A stretch of 64,000 bases of DNA from Amorphoplanes friuliensis DSM 7358 (GTDB lineage: Bacteria > Actinomycetota > Actinomycetes > Mycobacteriales > Micromonosporaceae), in the NCBI RefSeq assembly GCF_000494755.1, contig NC_022657.1, positions 7,036,001-7,100,000 on the forward strand, in the 5' to 3' direction. Shown here piece by piece: positions 8,034-16,191 of this stretch. Both the position numbers and the translations under genes were made by a program. The number at the start of each line of letters is the position of its first letter. Position 1 is the stretch's first letter. Under the pieces are notes generated by a model. The model had not been told where the DNA came from and did not search any database. It saw nothing but the letters and a program-made list of their open reading frames with translations.

Positions 8034-8051
8034 TGTTACTACGAGGTAACA
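8034..8051. promoter_or_regulatory. Inverted repeat upstream of the SGNH esterase gene
   Basis: TGTTAC, six-base spacer, GTAACA; about 100 nt before the esterase start. It has the size of a regulator site, but no regulator gene is next to it. TTGACT at 8093-8098 could be a -35, without a convincing -10. Confidence 0.3.
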
Positions 8052-8149
8052 GGAAAGTCACTGTGTTTCTTTCGCCGACCTCTTGACTTACTGTTCGGTA
8101 ACCGGAGCGCTCCGGCCCCCACGTCCCCCGCGGATCCGGAGGCCACCCG

Positions 8150-8953
8150 ATGAGCAGACGCACCACCGTCCTCGCCTGCCTCGTCACCTCGACCCTTCTC
8201 ACCCTCGTCGCCGCCACACCTGCCGCGGCGGCGGCACCCCGATCCGAGTGGGACTACGTCGCGCTCGGCGACTCGTACTCCAGCGGTGTCGGCACCTCCG
8301 GACAGACCGGGCTGTGCCTGCGCAGTGCCAACGGCTACCCGGGACTCTGGGACAAGGCCAACGACCCGAAGACGTTCCGGTCGGTCGCCTGCAGCGGTGC
8401 CACCACCAGCAGCCTGCGGTCCAGCCAGCTGTCGGCTCTCGGCACCGGCACCGACCTCGTCACCCTGACGATCGGCGGCAACGACGTCGGCTTCGCCTCC
8501 ACGGTGATCACTTGCACCCTGGTCAGCGACAGCGCCTGCGCCGCCAAGGTCGAGGAGGCTCGCGACATCCTCGAGAACGAGTTGCCGGCCAAACTTGATG
8601 CCACCTACGCCGACATCAAGAGGAAGGCACCGAACGCCAAGGTCGTGGTGCTCGGATACCCGATCCTGTTCGACGAGAAGAACGCGTACTGCGGTGTCGG
8701 CGGCATGAGCATCCCCAAGCGCAAGGCCATCAACGCGGGCAACGCCGAACTCAACGACCTCCTCGCGGCCCGGTCGCAGGCCGCCGGGCTCATCTGGTCG
8801 GACGTCGAGGACGAGTTCGCCGGCCACGGCATCTGCGCCTCCAGCCCGTGGCTCAACAACCTGACCGTCGTACCGCCACAGAACTCGTTCCACCCGAACT
8901 CCAGCGGCTACAAGAACGGGTATCTCCCGGCACTGTCGGGGTCGCTCGACTGA
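8150..8953 (+). CDS. Secreted SGNH/GDSL-family esterase or lipase
   Basis: 267 residues with a signal peptide (MSRRTTVLACLVTSTLLTLV, cleavage after the AAAA run near residue 29). Block I GDSYSSG places the nucleophile at Ser42. Block III GGNDVGF lies near residue 110. The C-terminal SFHPNSSGY supplies the catalytic histidine. Six cysteines (for example LCLR, ACSG, ITCTL, SACAA, AYCGV, GICAS) fit three disulfides, as in Streptomyces secreted SGNH esterases. Likely substrates are lipid or acyl-polysaccharide esters outside the cell. A strong terminator follows. Confidence 0.9.
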   Translation: MSRRTTVLACLVTSTLLTLVAATPAAAAAPRSEWDYVALGDSYSSGVGTSGQTGLCLRSANGYPGLWDKANDPKTFRSVACSGATTSSLRSSQLSALGTGTDLVTLTIGGNDVGFASTVITCTLVSDSACAAKVEEARDILENELPAKLDATYADIKRKAPNAKVVVLGYPILFDEKNAYCGVGGMSIPKRKAINAGNAELNDLLAARSQAAGLIWSDVEDEFAGHGICASSPWLNNLTVVPPQNSFHPNSSGYKNGYLPALSGSLD

Positions 8954-8966
8954 CCGTCACACCCGA

Positions 8967-9004
8967 GGAGGCCCGGACCGGATCCACCACCGGTCCGGGC
9001 CTTC
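8967..9004. terminator. Bidirectional terminator between SGNH esterase and SDR genes
   Basis: A perfect 12-bp stem (8970-8981 with 8990-9001) with an 8-nt loop, extendable by A:T and further pairs outward. It lies between two convergent stop codons, so it probably ends transcripts from both sides. Confidence 0.75.
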
Positions 9005-9015
9005 CTCTGTGCCGA

Positions 9016-9930
9016 TCACGCTGCGGCGGCCACCCGGCCCACCGGGAACCGCACGCCGGTGAGGTCTTCCGAGACAGCCCAGAGACGTTGCTGCAAGGTC
9101 AGGTCGTAGGAGTCGGCGCTGGACGTGGCCGGCTTCGGGTGGCCGCGTGCCTCGTTCAGGCCGTCGGGGCCGTAGTACTGCCCGCCGAGAACGGACGGGT
9201 CGGCGGCGGCCCGCAAAGTCGGCAGAGCGCCCGCCGCCGCGGACTGGGTGAGCATCGGGGCGAGCCAGGCGACCGGCCGGCGAACGAGCGCCGGAGTGTT
9301 GCGGACCAGCTCGGTATTGGAGATACCCGGGTGCGCCGCCACTGCGACGGTGGTGCCGTGCGCGGCGAGCCGGCGCTGCAACTCGTAGGTGAACATCAGG
9401 TTGGCCAGCTTCGACTGCCCGTAAGCACCGATGCGGCTGTAGGAACGCTCCCACTGCAGGTCGTCGAAGTGGATGGCGGCCCGGATGCGGTGGCCGGTGC
9501 TGCTCACCGTGACCACCCGGGAGCCGGGCACGGGCAGCAGCAGGTCGAGCAGCAGGCCGGTAAACGCGAAGTGGCCCAGGTGGTTGGTGCCGAACTGCAG
9601 CTCGAAGCCCTCACGGGTGGTCTGCCTCGGGGTGTACATCACGCCGGCGTTGTTGATCAGCAGGTCGATCTTCGGGTGGTCGGCCCGCAGACCGGCCGCT
9701 GCGGCGCGCACCGACTCCAGCGAGCTCAGATCCAGCTCCCGTACGGAGACGTCGCCGTTGATCCGGGCCGCGGCCTGCTGGCCCTTCGCGGTGTCACGAA
9801 CGGCCAGCACGACCGACGCGCCGTGCTCGGCGAGCTGCCGGGCGGTCTCGAAGCCCAGTCCGGTGTTGGCCCCGGTGACCACGGCCACCCGGCCGTCCTG
9901 GCGCGGAATCTGCTGCTCGGTCCACTTCAT
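9016..9930 (-). CDS. Short-chain dehydrogenase/reductase
   Basis: 304 residues. The Rossmann motif TGANTGLG is at residues 19-26, NNAG at 93-96, a conserved serine pair at 143-144, and the catalytic YxxxK is Tyr170/Lys174 (YGQSKLANLMF). The pattern and length match the retinol dehydrogenase/WW-oxidoreductase-like SDR group, NADP(H)-dependent by family. It is transcribed divergently from a TetR regulator. Three GTACCGCCGGTAC-like sites between the two indicate repression by that TetR. Physiological substrate unknown. Confidence 0.9.
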   Translation of the reverse strand: MKWTEQQIPRQDGRVAVVTGANTGLGFETARQLAEHGASVVLAVRDTAKGQQAAARINGDVSVRELDLSSLESVRAAAAGLRADHPKIDLLINNAGVMYTPRQTTREGFELQFGTNHLGHFAFTGLLLDLLLPVPGSRVVTVSSTGHRIRAAIHFDDLQWERSYSRIGAYGQSKLANLMFTYELQRRLAAHGTTVAVAAHPGISNTELVRNTPALVRRPVAWLAPMLTQSAAAGALPTLRAAADPSVLGGQYYGPDGLNEARGHPKPATSSADSYDLTLQQRLWAVSEDLTGVRFPVGRVAAAA

Positions 9931-9944
9931 GTCGGGCTCCTAAT

Positions 9945-10011
9945 GTACCGCCGGTAAGTTGTATCTCGACGGTAATGTACCGCCGGTACACTGTCAAGTG
10001 ACCGCCGGTAC
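9945..10011. promoter_or_regulatory. Three TetR operator-like palindromes in the SDR/tetR intergenic region
   Basis: The core GTACCGCCGGTAC, symmetric around its central C, occurs intact at 9977-9989, with one change at 9945-9957 and with two changes in the left half at 9999-10011. Centres are 32 and 22 bp apart. Site 1 lies next to the SDR start and site 3 next to the tetR start (a TAGGAT -10-like hexamer is at 10018-10023), so bound repressor could block both promoters. Confidence 0.7.
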
Positions 10012-10030
10012 CTAAGCTAGGATCGGCACC

Positions 10031-10693
10031 ATGACCTTCCAGCGCGCACGCAGCGAGGAGCAGCGTGCGGCCCGGCGCCAGGCGATCCTGGACACGGCCT
10101 CGGCCATGCTCGACGAGATGCCCGTGGCCGCGGTGACCCTGAACGAGCTGAGCCGCCGGGTCGGCCTGGCCAAGACGGCGATGCTGCGCTACTTCGAGTC
10201 CCGCGAGGCGGTGCTGCTCGACCTCATGGACGACCGGACGGCAACCTGGCTCACCGAGCTGGAGCAGGAGCTGGCCGTCGTCGACCCGGACCGGTCCGGA
10301 GAGGAACGCGCGGAGCAGGTGGCCGACGTGCTCAGCCGGTCGCTCGCCGCCCGGACGGTTCTGTGTGATCTCTACGGCGCACAGGGCGGGGTGCTCGAGC
10401 ACAACGTCTCGGTCGAGGTGGTCCGCCGGCACAAGCGGGCCTCGCTGGCCAACCTCGCGGTCATGGCCGGCCACGTCCGGAAGCACCTGCCCGAGCTCGG
10501 CGACCACGCCGAGATCTTCTGCCTGAACGCCCTGCTGATGGGTGGCGCGCTGTCCGCGTACACCTCACCGCCACCGAGCCTGCTGGCGGTCTACGAGTCG
10601 GAGCCGGCGCTCGCGGTCCACCAGATCGACCTGCGGTCGGCCCTCCGGCTCACCATCATCACGTCGCTGGTCGGCCTGCTCCCCCGCTCCTGA
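10031..10693 (+). CDS. TetR/AcrR family transcriptional regulator
   Basis: 220 residues. The N-terminal TetR HTH (about residues 15-60) is clear: RQAILDTASAMLDE, VTLNELSRRVGLAKTAMLRYF, ESREAVLLDL. A variable all-helical ligand-binding domain fills the rest. Divergence from the SDR gene and three palindromic sites in between imply autoregulation and control of the dehydrogenase. The inducer may be the SDR's substrate. The stop abuts the next gene's stop with no gap. Confidence 0.9.
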   Translation: MTFQRARSEEQRAARRQAILDTASAMLDEMPVAAVTLNELSRRVGLAKTAMLRYFESREAVLLDLMDDRTATWLTELEQELAVVDPDRSGEERAEQVADVLSRSLAARTVLCDLYGAQGGVLEHNVSVEVVRRHKRASLANLAVMAGHVRKHLPELGDHAEIFCLNALLMGGALSAYTSPPPSLLAVYESEPALAVHQIDLRSALRLTIITSLVGLLPRS

Positions 10694-11344
10694 TCAGTGG
10701 GAGTGGCGCCGCCAAGGGCCGCCGGGATAGTCGCGGGTGGCCGAGTGGCCGGCCGGGAGGTCGAGGACCTCGATCAGCGTGGGGTCGCCGTCGATCGCGT
10801 GATACAGGTGCCCGGTCTTGCCGCTGTCGTCGGCCGGGGCCCGTCCGACAAGCTCCCACACGCCGTCGTCGGCGTCGTGGGTGACCAGCAGGATCGGCTC
10901 GTGACCTCCGGAGACCTGCGGGGTCCGGAAACACAGGGTGCCCTGCACCCAGTGCTGCATCCACCGGGCCCGCCGGTCGCGCTCCATCACGTGGTCCGCC
11001 ACCCACCACACGAACGGCAGATCCCGGTGAGCGCGAGCCTGGTCGGCCGTCAGGTGCGGCCCGCCCTGCGGGACCCGCTCGAACGGCTCGTCGGTGAGAG
11101 AGAAGGCGTAGTGGCCCTCGCGCTCGAACACCACGGCATGGAACGTCCCGCCACCCGGATTGCCCGCCCCGATCCCGACCGAGAACTCCGCAACCCGCGG
11201 TTCCGTGCCGGTGACCCAGCCGAAGGCGTACGACGCCAGCTCACCCTGCGGCCCGACGAACTCCCCGAACGCCCGCCGATCCATCCCGCTCGCCGCCGAA
11301 TCGGCCACCTCGACGAACGAACCCTCCACCACCCGAACATCCAC
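10694..11344 (-). CDS. Conserved hypothetical protein
   Basis: 216 residues, no signal peptide or membrane segment. The N-terminal two thirds contain many aromatic residues (FVWWVADHVMERDRRARWM). The C-terminal block (GVWELVGRAP, then HLYHAIDGDPTLIEVLDLPAG) resembles the short beta/alpha unit of DUF2185-like immunity-type domains, but I cannot establish membership. It is convergent with tetR and appears to be transcribed alone. Confidence 0.65.
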   Translation of the reverse strand: MDVRVVEGSFVEVADSAASGMDRRAFGEFVGPQGELASYAFGWVTGTEPRVAEFSVGIGAGNPGGGTFHAVVFEREGHYAFSLTDEPFERVPQGGPHLTADQARAHRDLPFVWWVADHVMERDRRARWMQHWVQGTLCFRTPQVSGGHEPILLVTHDADDGVWELVGRAPADDSGKTGHLYHAIDGDPTLIEVLDLPAGHSATRDYPGGPWRRHSH

Positions 11345-11599
11345 GCCGACAACCTAACGAACCCCACCCCAACCGACTCACGCACCCGGACTGGCCAACG
11401 CACGGACATGGCAGGGTGCGGGTGCCCGTTCATGAGCCGCCAGGCGATTGGGTGCCCGCGCCCGGTCTCGGCGTGAGCGACGGTCAGAACCCTGCAACCA
11501 CGCACGACCTGATCCTGATCCTGATCTTGGCTTGGAAGTCGTCCGTTTCGGTCCTTTTGGGGGGCGACCCAAAGACGGGACACCTGCCAGGATCTCGCC

Positions 11600-12010
11600 A
11601 TGGTCCGGGTTTATTCGTTGCTGGTGCTCATTGATCTGGCGCTGCTCGTGGTGGCGCTCATCGACTGTCTTTCGGCCGAGGAGGGTGACATCCGGGCGCT
11701 TCCGCGCATCGCCTGGGTTTTTCTCATCCTGCTCTTCTCGCCGATCGGGGCGATCGTCTGGTTCGTGGCCGGGCGTCCGGCTCGGGCCGTTCGGCTGAGC
11801 AACGGCACCAAATGGCGGCCCGGCAACGGATTCCCGGAGGTGCAGCGGCCCGGCACTTCGCGGGGGGACCGGCCCCAAGCGCCCGATGACGACCCGGAGT
11901 TTCTGGCCGATCTGGCGTCTTCGCTCAAGGACGACGAGTCGATGATGAAGCGCTGGGAGGCTGACCTGCGGCGGCGCGAGGACGAGCTGCGCAAGCGCGA
12001 CGAGGGATAG
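11600..12010 (+). CDS. PLDc_N-domain membrane protein
   Basis: 136 residues. Two membrane helices (VYSLLVLIDLALLVVALID and IAWVFLILLFSPIGAIVWFVAG) form the small PLDc_N unit also found at the N-terminus of cardiolipin synthases. No phospholipase HKD motif follows. The cytosolic tail is Pro-rich, then acidic and predicted helical (ASSLKDDESMMKRWEADLRR), possibly coiled coil. Proteins of this shape are common in actinobacteria and of unknown role. The 255 bp upstream (11345-11599) holds no convincing gene; GATCCT-type short direct repeats occur near 11511-11530. Confidence 0.75.
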   Translation: MVRVYSLLVLIDLALLVVALIDCLSAEEGDIRALPRIAWVFLILLFSPIGAIVWFVAGRPARAVRLSNGTKWRPGNGFPEVQRPGTSRGDRPQAPDDDPEFLADLASSLKDDESMMKRWEADLRRREDELRKRDEG

Positions 12011-12012
12011 AA

Positions 12013-12042
12013 AAATGGGGCCGCCCGAGGGCGACCCCATTT
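12013..12042. terminator. Bidirectional terminator between PLDc_N gene and EF-Tu gene
   Basis: AAATGGGG at 12013-12020 pairs with CCCCATTT at 12035-12042; after one mismatch the stem continues for four G:C pairs. The A-rich 5' flank makes a T-rich tail for the leftward EF-Tu transcript. Confidence 0.75.
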
Positions 12043-12047
12043 CCGTG

Positions 12048-13235
12048 CTAGTCCAGCAGTTCCTTGACCGTTCCGGCGGCGACCGTGTGGCCACCCTCCC
12101 GGACCGCGAAGCCGAGGCCGACGTCCATCGCGACCTCCTTGCCCAGGTGCACGGTCAGGTCGACCGTGTCGCCGGGCATGACCATCGGCAGGTCGCCGAG
12201 GTCGATGGCGCCCGAGACGTCCGTCGTGCGGAAGAAGAACTGCGGGCGGTAGTTCGCCACGAACGGCGTGTGCCGGCCTCCCTCTTCCTTGGTCAGGGCG
12301 TACATCGTGGCCTTGAAGGACTTGTGCGGGGTGACGCTGCCGGGCAGCGCCACGACCTGGCCGCGCTCGACCTGGTCGCGCTTGATGCCGCGGAGCAGGA
12401 TCGCCGCGTTGTCGCCGGCCTCGGCGACGGGCAGCGACTTGCCGAACGTCTCCAGGCCGGTGGCGACCGTGGTCACCGTCGGGCCGAGGCCGACGACCTC
12501 GACCGGCTCGCCGACGCGGAGGGTGCCGCGCTCGATCTTGCCGGTGACGACGGTGCCGCGGCCGCTGATGGTGAGGACGTTCTCGATGGGCATCAGGAAC
12601 GGCTCACCGAGCTCACGCTCCGGGACCGGGACGTAGGCGTCGACGGCGTCGAGGAGGTCCACGATGGACTGTGTCCACCGCGGGTCGCCCTCGAGGGCCT
12701 TGAGCGCGCTCACGCGCACCACCGGGACCTCGTCGCCGGGGAAGCCGTACTCGCTGAGGAGCTCACGCACCTCCAGCTCGACCAGGTCGAGCAGCTCCTC
12801 GTCCTCGACCGCGTCGCTCTTGTTGAGCGCCACGACCAGGTACGGGACGCCGACCCGCTGGGCGAGCAGCACGTGCTCGCGGGTCTGCGGCATGGAGCCG
12901 TCCTGCGCCGAGACGACGAGGATCGCGCCGTCCACCTGCGCCGCACCCGTGATCATGTTCTTCACGTAGTCGGCGTGCCCCGGCATGTCGACGTGGGCGT
13001 AGTGGCGGTTGGCGGTCTCGTACTCGACGTGGGAGATGTTGATGGTGATGCCCCGCAGCGCCTCCTCCGGCGCCTTGTCGATGCCCTCGAACGCGACGAA
13101 CCGGTTGGCGGCCGGGTCGAGGTCGGCGAGGACCTTCGTGATGGCGGCGGTCAGGGTGGTCTTGCCGTGGTCGACGTGACCCATCGTGCCGATGTTCAGG
13201 TGGGGCTTGGTCCGGACGAACTGGCTCTTGGCCAT
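12048..13235 (-). CDS. tuf3: Divergent second elongation factor Tu (EF-Tu3 type)
   Basis: 395 residues covering the whole of EF-Tu: GTPase domain with GHVDHGKT (P-loop), DMPGH and NKSD, then domains 2 and 3 ending in REGGHTVAAGTVKELLD. It binds aminoacyl-tRNA and delivers it to the ribosome. Several features mark it as a paralogue rather than the housekeeping copy. It stands alone, outside an rpsL-rpsG-fusA context, and the near-universal DCPGH is DMPGH (Met84). The LLARQVG motif is LLAQRVG, putting Arg127 at E. coli Gln124. AGENVG is AGDNAA, putting Ala278 at E. coli Gly275. Substitutions Q124R and G275A are known to confer kirromycin and GE2270 resistance respectively. GAGGA about 9 nt upstream supports the start. 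Symbol by analogy with Streptomyces tuf3. Confidence 0.88.
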   Translation of the reverse strand: MAKSQFVRTKPHLNIGTMGHVDHGKTTLTAAITKVLADLDPAANRFVAFEGIDKAPEEALRGITINISHVEYETANRHYAHVDMPGHADYVKNMITGAAQVDGAILVVSAQDGSMPQTREHVLLAQRVGVPYLVVALNKSDAVEDEELLDLVELEVRELLSEYGFPGDEVPVVRVSALKALEGDPRWTQSIVDLLDAVDAYVPVPERELGEPFLMPIENVLTISGRGTVVTGKIERGTLRVGEPVEVVGLGPTVTTVATGLETFGKSLPVAEAGDNAAILLRGIKRDQVERGQVVALPGSVTPHKSFKATMYALTKEEGGRHTPFVANYRPQFFFRTTDVSGAIDLGDLPMVMPGDTVDLTVHLGKEVAMDVGLGFAVREGGHTVAAGTVKELLD

Positions 13236-13323
13236 GGAAATGTCCTCACTGGATGCGAGAAACGGGTGGGACGGGAAGAGAACGCGAGCCTTGCCCAGGG
13301 ACGCGCGCCAGAACCGCGCAACT

Positions 13324-13360
13324 ACCCTTCCCCGGGTTCTGCTGCGGCTTGGGGAAGGGT
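13324..13360 (-). promoter_or_regulatory. Inverted repeat in the EF-Tu leader
   Basis: ACCCTTCCCC (13324-13333) and GGGGAAGGGT (13351-13360) form a perfect 10-bp stem around a 17-nt loop, 89-125 nt upstream of the tuf start. No T-run follows in the direction of transcription, so it is more likely a leader structure or a protein-binding palindrome than a terminator. The remainder of the 242-bp gap up to the transpeptidase gene shows nothing clear. Confidence 0.4.
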
Positions 13361-13477
13361 CAGATTCGCGTATCGCACGCGGGAGCGACCAGCAGGGAGA
13401 ACCCTGCGGGCAGCTGCAGACCGGGTGCGAACATGGCGATCACGATAGGCGGTAACGCCGGGGGGTGCGACCTTATT

Positions 13478-14260
13478 TCATGCCTTGCCGATGTCGGCCG
13501 CGGTGGCCATGACGATGCGCGGTTTGCGGGCCGGGTCGAGCCACTTCAGCACCTTGAGGAGGTCGGCGCGGGCCAGGGAGACGCAGCCGCCGGTCGAGCC
13601 CTTGCCGTTGATGTGCAGGAAGATCGCCGAGCCCCGCTTGGTGTTGGCGGGCTTGCTGGTGACGAACTGCGAGCGGGCGGCGTCCCACTTGACGCTCGAC
13701 GCGGCCGGGCGGTTGAAGTCGACCACGGCGGCGTACTCGTACTGCGTGGGGTACGACGCCAGGCGCTCCGCCTCACCCTTGCGCCAGGTGCGCTTGCTCG
13801 ACAGCGTCGGCTGGAACATGTTGTACGTCTTGGCGTCCTTGTTGTCGCCGGTCCAGTAGTCGTTGCCGTCGGCCCGGGTGTATTTCACCTTGGTGCCCGG
13901 GTTGGCCTTGAGCCCGAACGCCATGGTGATGCGGAAGGTGCCCATCGGGGTGGTGCCGGTGTCCTGGACACGCTCGGAGGCCCACGCCCAGCCGTTGTAG
14001 CCGACGCGGGCCTTCATCGCGCCGTACTTCGCCGTCCACGTCTTGCCGTCGGCACCCAGCTGATAGGTGTAGGCGGTGGCGTAGCTCGAGCTGCGGGAGG
14101 CACCCGTGACGACGATGAGCTGCTGGGCGTCGGCGACGTTCTTGAGGCGGGTCGGGTGGTAGGCCGGGACCGCCGCGGCGTCGGCCGACATCGCACGGAC
14201 CACGCCGAGGCCGAGCACCACAGCACCGATGACCAGACCGGCCGCGAGCTTCCTTCGCAT
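13478..14260 (-). CDS. L,D-transpeptidase (YkuD-type) family exported protein
   Basis: 260 residues with an N-terminal signal or anchor (LAAGLVIGAVVLGLGVV, AMSADAAA). The YkuD-type signature is at the C-terminal end: His216 (FLHINGKG) and the nucleophile Cys226 (STGGCVSL). The segment TTPMGTFRITMAFG is the usual substrate-side loop. Such enzymes make or trim 3-3 peptidoglycan cross-links or attach proteins to the wall. The upstream half has no lysin or Ig-like module of the mycobacterial LdtMt2 kind. The 19-bp gap from the kinase gene, same strand, suggests co-transcription with it, linking a wall enzyme to a receptor kinase. Confidence 0.85.
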   Translation of the reverse strand: MRRKLAAGLVIGAVVLGLGVVRAMSADAAAVPAYHPTRLKNVADAQQLIVVTGASRSSSYATAYTYQLGADGKTWTAKYGAMKARVGYNGWAWASERVQDTGTTPMGTFRITMAFGLKANPGTKVKYTRADGNDYWTGDNKDAKTYNMFQPTLSSKRTWRKGEAERLASYPTQYEYAAVVDFNRPAASSVKWDAARSQFVTSKPANTKRGSAIFLHINGKGSTGGCVSLARADLLKVLKWLDPARKPRIVMATAADIGKA

Positions 14261-14279
14261 AGTCCCGGGAGACTACCGG

Positions 14280-16019
14280 TCACCAGTCGAATTCGTTGCC
14301 CCTTGCGATGCCCCCGGCGGGCTGCCGGCCGGCGCCTTGGAAAAGCCACTCGAGGATCACCTGGTAGCGATGCCCGCGCGGCGGCGCGACGGTCCCGGTG
14401 CCGCAGTCGTGGGTCGCCGAATCCTTGCTGAAGCGGAGCCCGCCACAGACCTTCGGGGAGCCGACGGTACGCCCGGAGCCGACGTCCCGCACCGACAGCA
14501 CGATCCGCCCGTCGCCGGTGCTGGGCACGGCGAGCAGGCCGTGGAACTGCACCTTGGCGCCGAGCGAGTGACAGGGACTGAAGACGACCGGCGTGCTGAA
14601 GTTGGCGACCGTGAAACCCCGGTTGCAGTTGTCGGGGCCGTACTTCTTGGCCTCCCGTACGGGGGTGCGGGGTGCCGGGGTGGTGGCCTTGGTGGTGCGG
14701 GGCGTCTTCTGCGGGCGTACCGGAGTGAGGGCCTGGGCGGCGATCGGCGGGCGCCGGGCGGTGTGGGTCTTGGTGGTGGCCCGGGGCGAGGGTGACCGGG
14801 AGGCCGCGGGTGGGAGCGTGGGGCGCAGCGTCGGCTGGACGACCTCGGCGGCGCGGCCCGGATCACCGTCGGCGCGGCCGAGGTGCCAGGCCGTCGTGGT
14901 CACACCGGAGGCGACCACGGCGGCCACGACCAGCGCGGTCATCGCCCACGGGCGGCCCCAGCGCCAGCTCGCGGCCTGGTTGCGGGGCTGCGGCGGGGGC
15001 AGCTTGCGCATGCCGGCCAGCGACGGATGAACGGGCCGCGCCGGCAAAGGTTCGGGCGGCGGCGACAGCGAGACCGGCGGCGGGCTGACCGGCGCGGGCT
15101 CCCGAGGAGACTTGTCCGGCTTCGGGAGGGCGGGCGCGTCGCCGGTCGCGCGGGCGACGTCGCTGAGGTCCGCGATCAGCTCGCCGGTGGTCGGGCGCAG
15201 GCGCGGTTTCTGCTCGAGGCAGCTGTTGATGATCTCCCACAGCGCGTCCGGGATGCCGTCGAGCCGTTCGGGCCGGCCCTCCAGGTGCAGCCGCATCAGG
15301 TCGTGGACGGTGTCGCTGTCGTACGGGGGACGCCCGCAGACCATCTCGTAAAGGAGCACCCCGAGGGCGTAGACGTCGGCGGCCGGGCTGGTCGCCGAGC
15401 TCTGGAACGCCTCGGGGGCCATGTAGTGCGGGGTGCCGACGACGGCGTGGGTCGTGGTGAGGCGCGGAGTGTTCAGCACCCGGGCGATGCCGAAGTCGGT
15501 CAGCCGGATCTCCAGCCGCCCGTCCTCGCGGTGCAGCAGGATGTTGTCCGGCTTGAGGTCGCGGTGCACGATGCCGAGGTCGTGCGCCTCGGCGAGGGCC
15601 GCCGCCACCTCGGCCGCGAGCCGGGCGGCCTCCCCCGGCGCCAGGGTGTGGTGCTCCCGCAGATGGTCGCGCAGGCTGCCGCCGGGCACCAGGTCCATGA
15701 CCAGGCCGAGGGACTCCCCGACGCTGAACAGATCGCGGACCCGCACCACGTTGCGGTGGCGCAGCATCAGCAGAATCGTGCGCTCCTGCACGAACCGCGT
15801 GACCAGCTTCGGCTGGCGCAGCAGGCTCTCGTGCAGGAGCTTGACCGCGACGGGTTCGCCGGACGCGCGGTCGACGCCGCGCCACACCGTGCCGGTCGCC
15901 CCCTGCCCGATGGGCCGGATGAGAATGTACGAGCTGCCGACACACCTCCCGCTGAGATCGAGGGTCGACGCGCCGTCGGAATCCGGGCGTGCGCCGCTGC
16001 CCGTGGGATCCTGGTCCAC
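14280..16019 (-). CDS. Transmembrane serine/threonine protein kinase
   Basis: 579 residues from the GTG at 16019, with GGAAGGA about 10 nt upstream; the frame stays open to 16094. The PknB-type kinase domain (about residues 25-285) has the P-loop GQGATGTVW, VAVKLL lysine, HRDLKPDN catalytic loop, DFG, and APE in MAPEAF. A Pro-rich juxtamembrane linker leads to one membrane helix (about 358-379, TALVVAAVVASGVTTTAW) and a Thr/Pro-rich outer stalk. The last ~110 residues are a cysteine-containing extracytoplasmic domain (NCNRGF, SPCHS, VCGG, HDCG) with no recognised family and no PASTA repeats. It probably senses an envelope signal. Confidence 0.88.
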   Translation of the reverse strand: MDQDPTGSGARPDSDGASTLDLSGRCVGSSYILIRPIGQGATGTVWRGVDRASGEPVAVKLLHESLLRQPKLVTRFVQERTILLMLRHRNVVRVRDLFSVGESLGLVMDLVPGGSLRDHLREHHTLAPGEAARLAAEVAAALAEAHDLGIVHRDLKPDNILLHREDGRLEIRLTDFGIARVLNTPRLTTTHAVVGTPHYMAPEAFQSSATSPAADVYALGVLLYEMVCGRPPYDSDTVHDLMRLHLEGRPERLDGIPDALWEIINSCLEQKPRLRPTTGELIADLSDVARATGDAPALPKPDKSPREPAPVSPPPVSLSPPPEPLPARPVHPSLAGMRKLPPPQPRNQAASWRWGRPWAMTALVVAAVVASGVTTTAWHLGRADGDPGRAAEVVQPTLRPTLPPAASRSPSPRATTKTHTARRPPIAAQALTPVRPQKTPRTTKATTPAPRTPVREAKKYGPDNCNRGFTVANFSTPVVFSPCHSLGAKVQFHGLLAVPSTGDGRIVLSVRDVGSGRTVGSPKVCGGLRFSKDSATHDCGTGTVAPPRGHRYQVILEWLFQGAGRQPAGGIARGNEFDW

Positions 16020-16191
16020 CGTGGTCGTGTCCTTCCGGCCGATGCCTGCCAACCTTCGCAAACCGACCGGAATGATGCTGTTTGTCCGGATCAACTGGCA
16101 AGCTGCAGCGTCGGAGTTCGCAGCTGAGGTAGTTGTGGGGCACGACCCGTCACCGATGCACCAGCCCGTCGTTCATCGAGGTGGATAGCGC

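Noticed and set aside
8034..8051. Shared TACTACGAGGT between the esterase upstream region and the GH16 upstream region (52254-52264)
   Set aside because: Eleven matching bases in opposite orientation relative to the genes; chance cannot be excluded.
11416..11634. 72-codon plus-strand frame upstream of the PLDc_N gene
   Set aside because: Low-complexity codons from short GATCCT repeats, no ribosome site, and it overlaps the start of the better supported gene.
12015..13448. 477-codon plus-strand frame opposite EF-Tu
   Set aside because: It is the antisense of a clearly conserved EF-Tu gene; its Asp/Gly/Val/Arg-rich translation is a reflection of the other strand.
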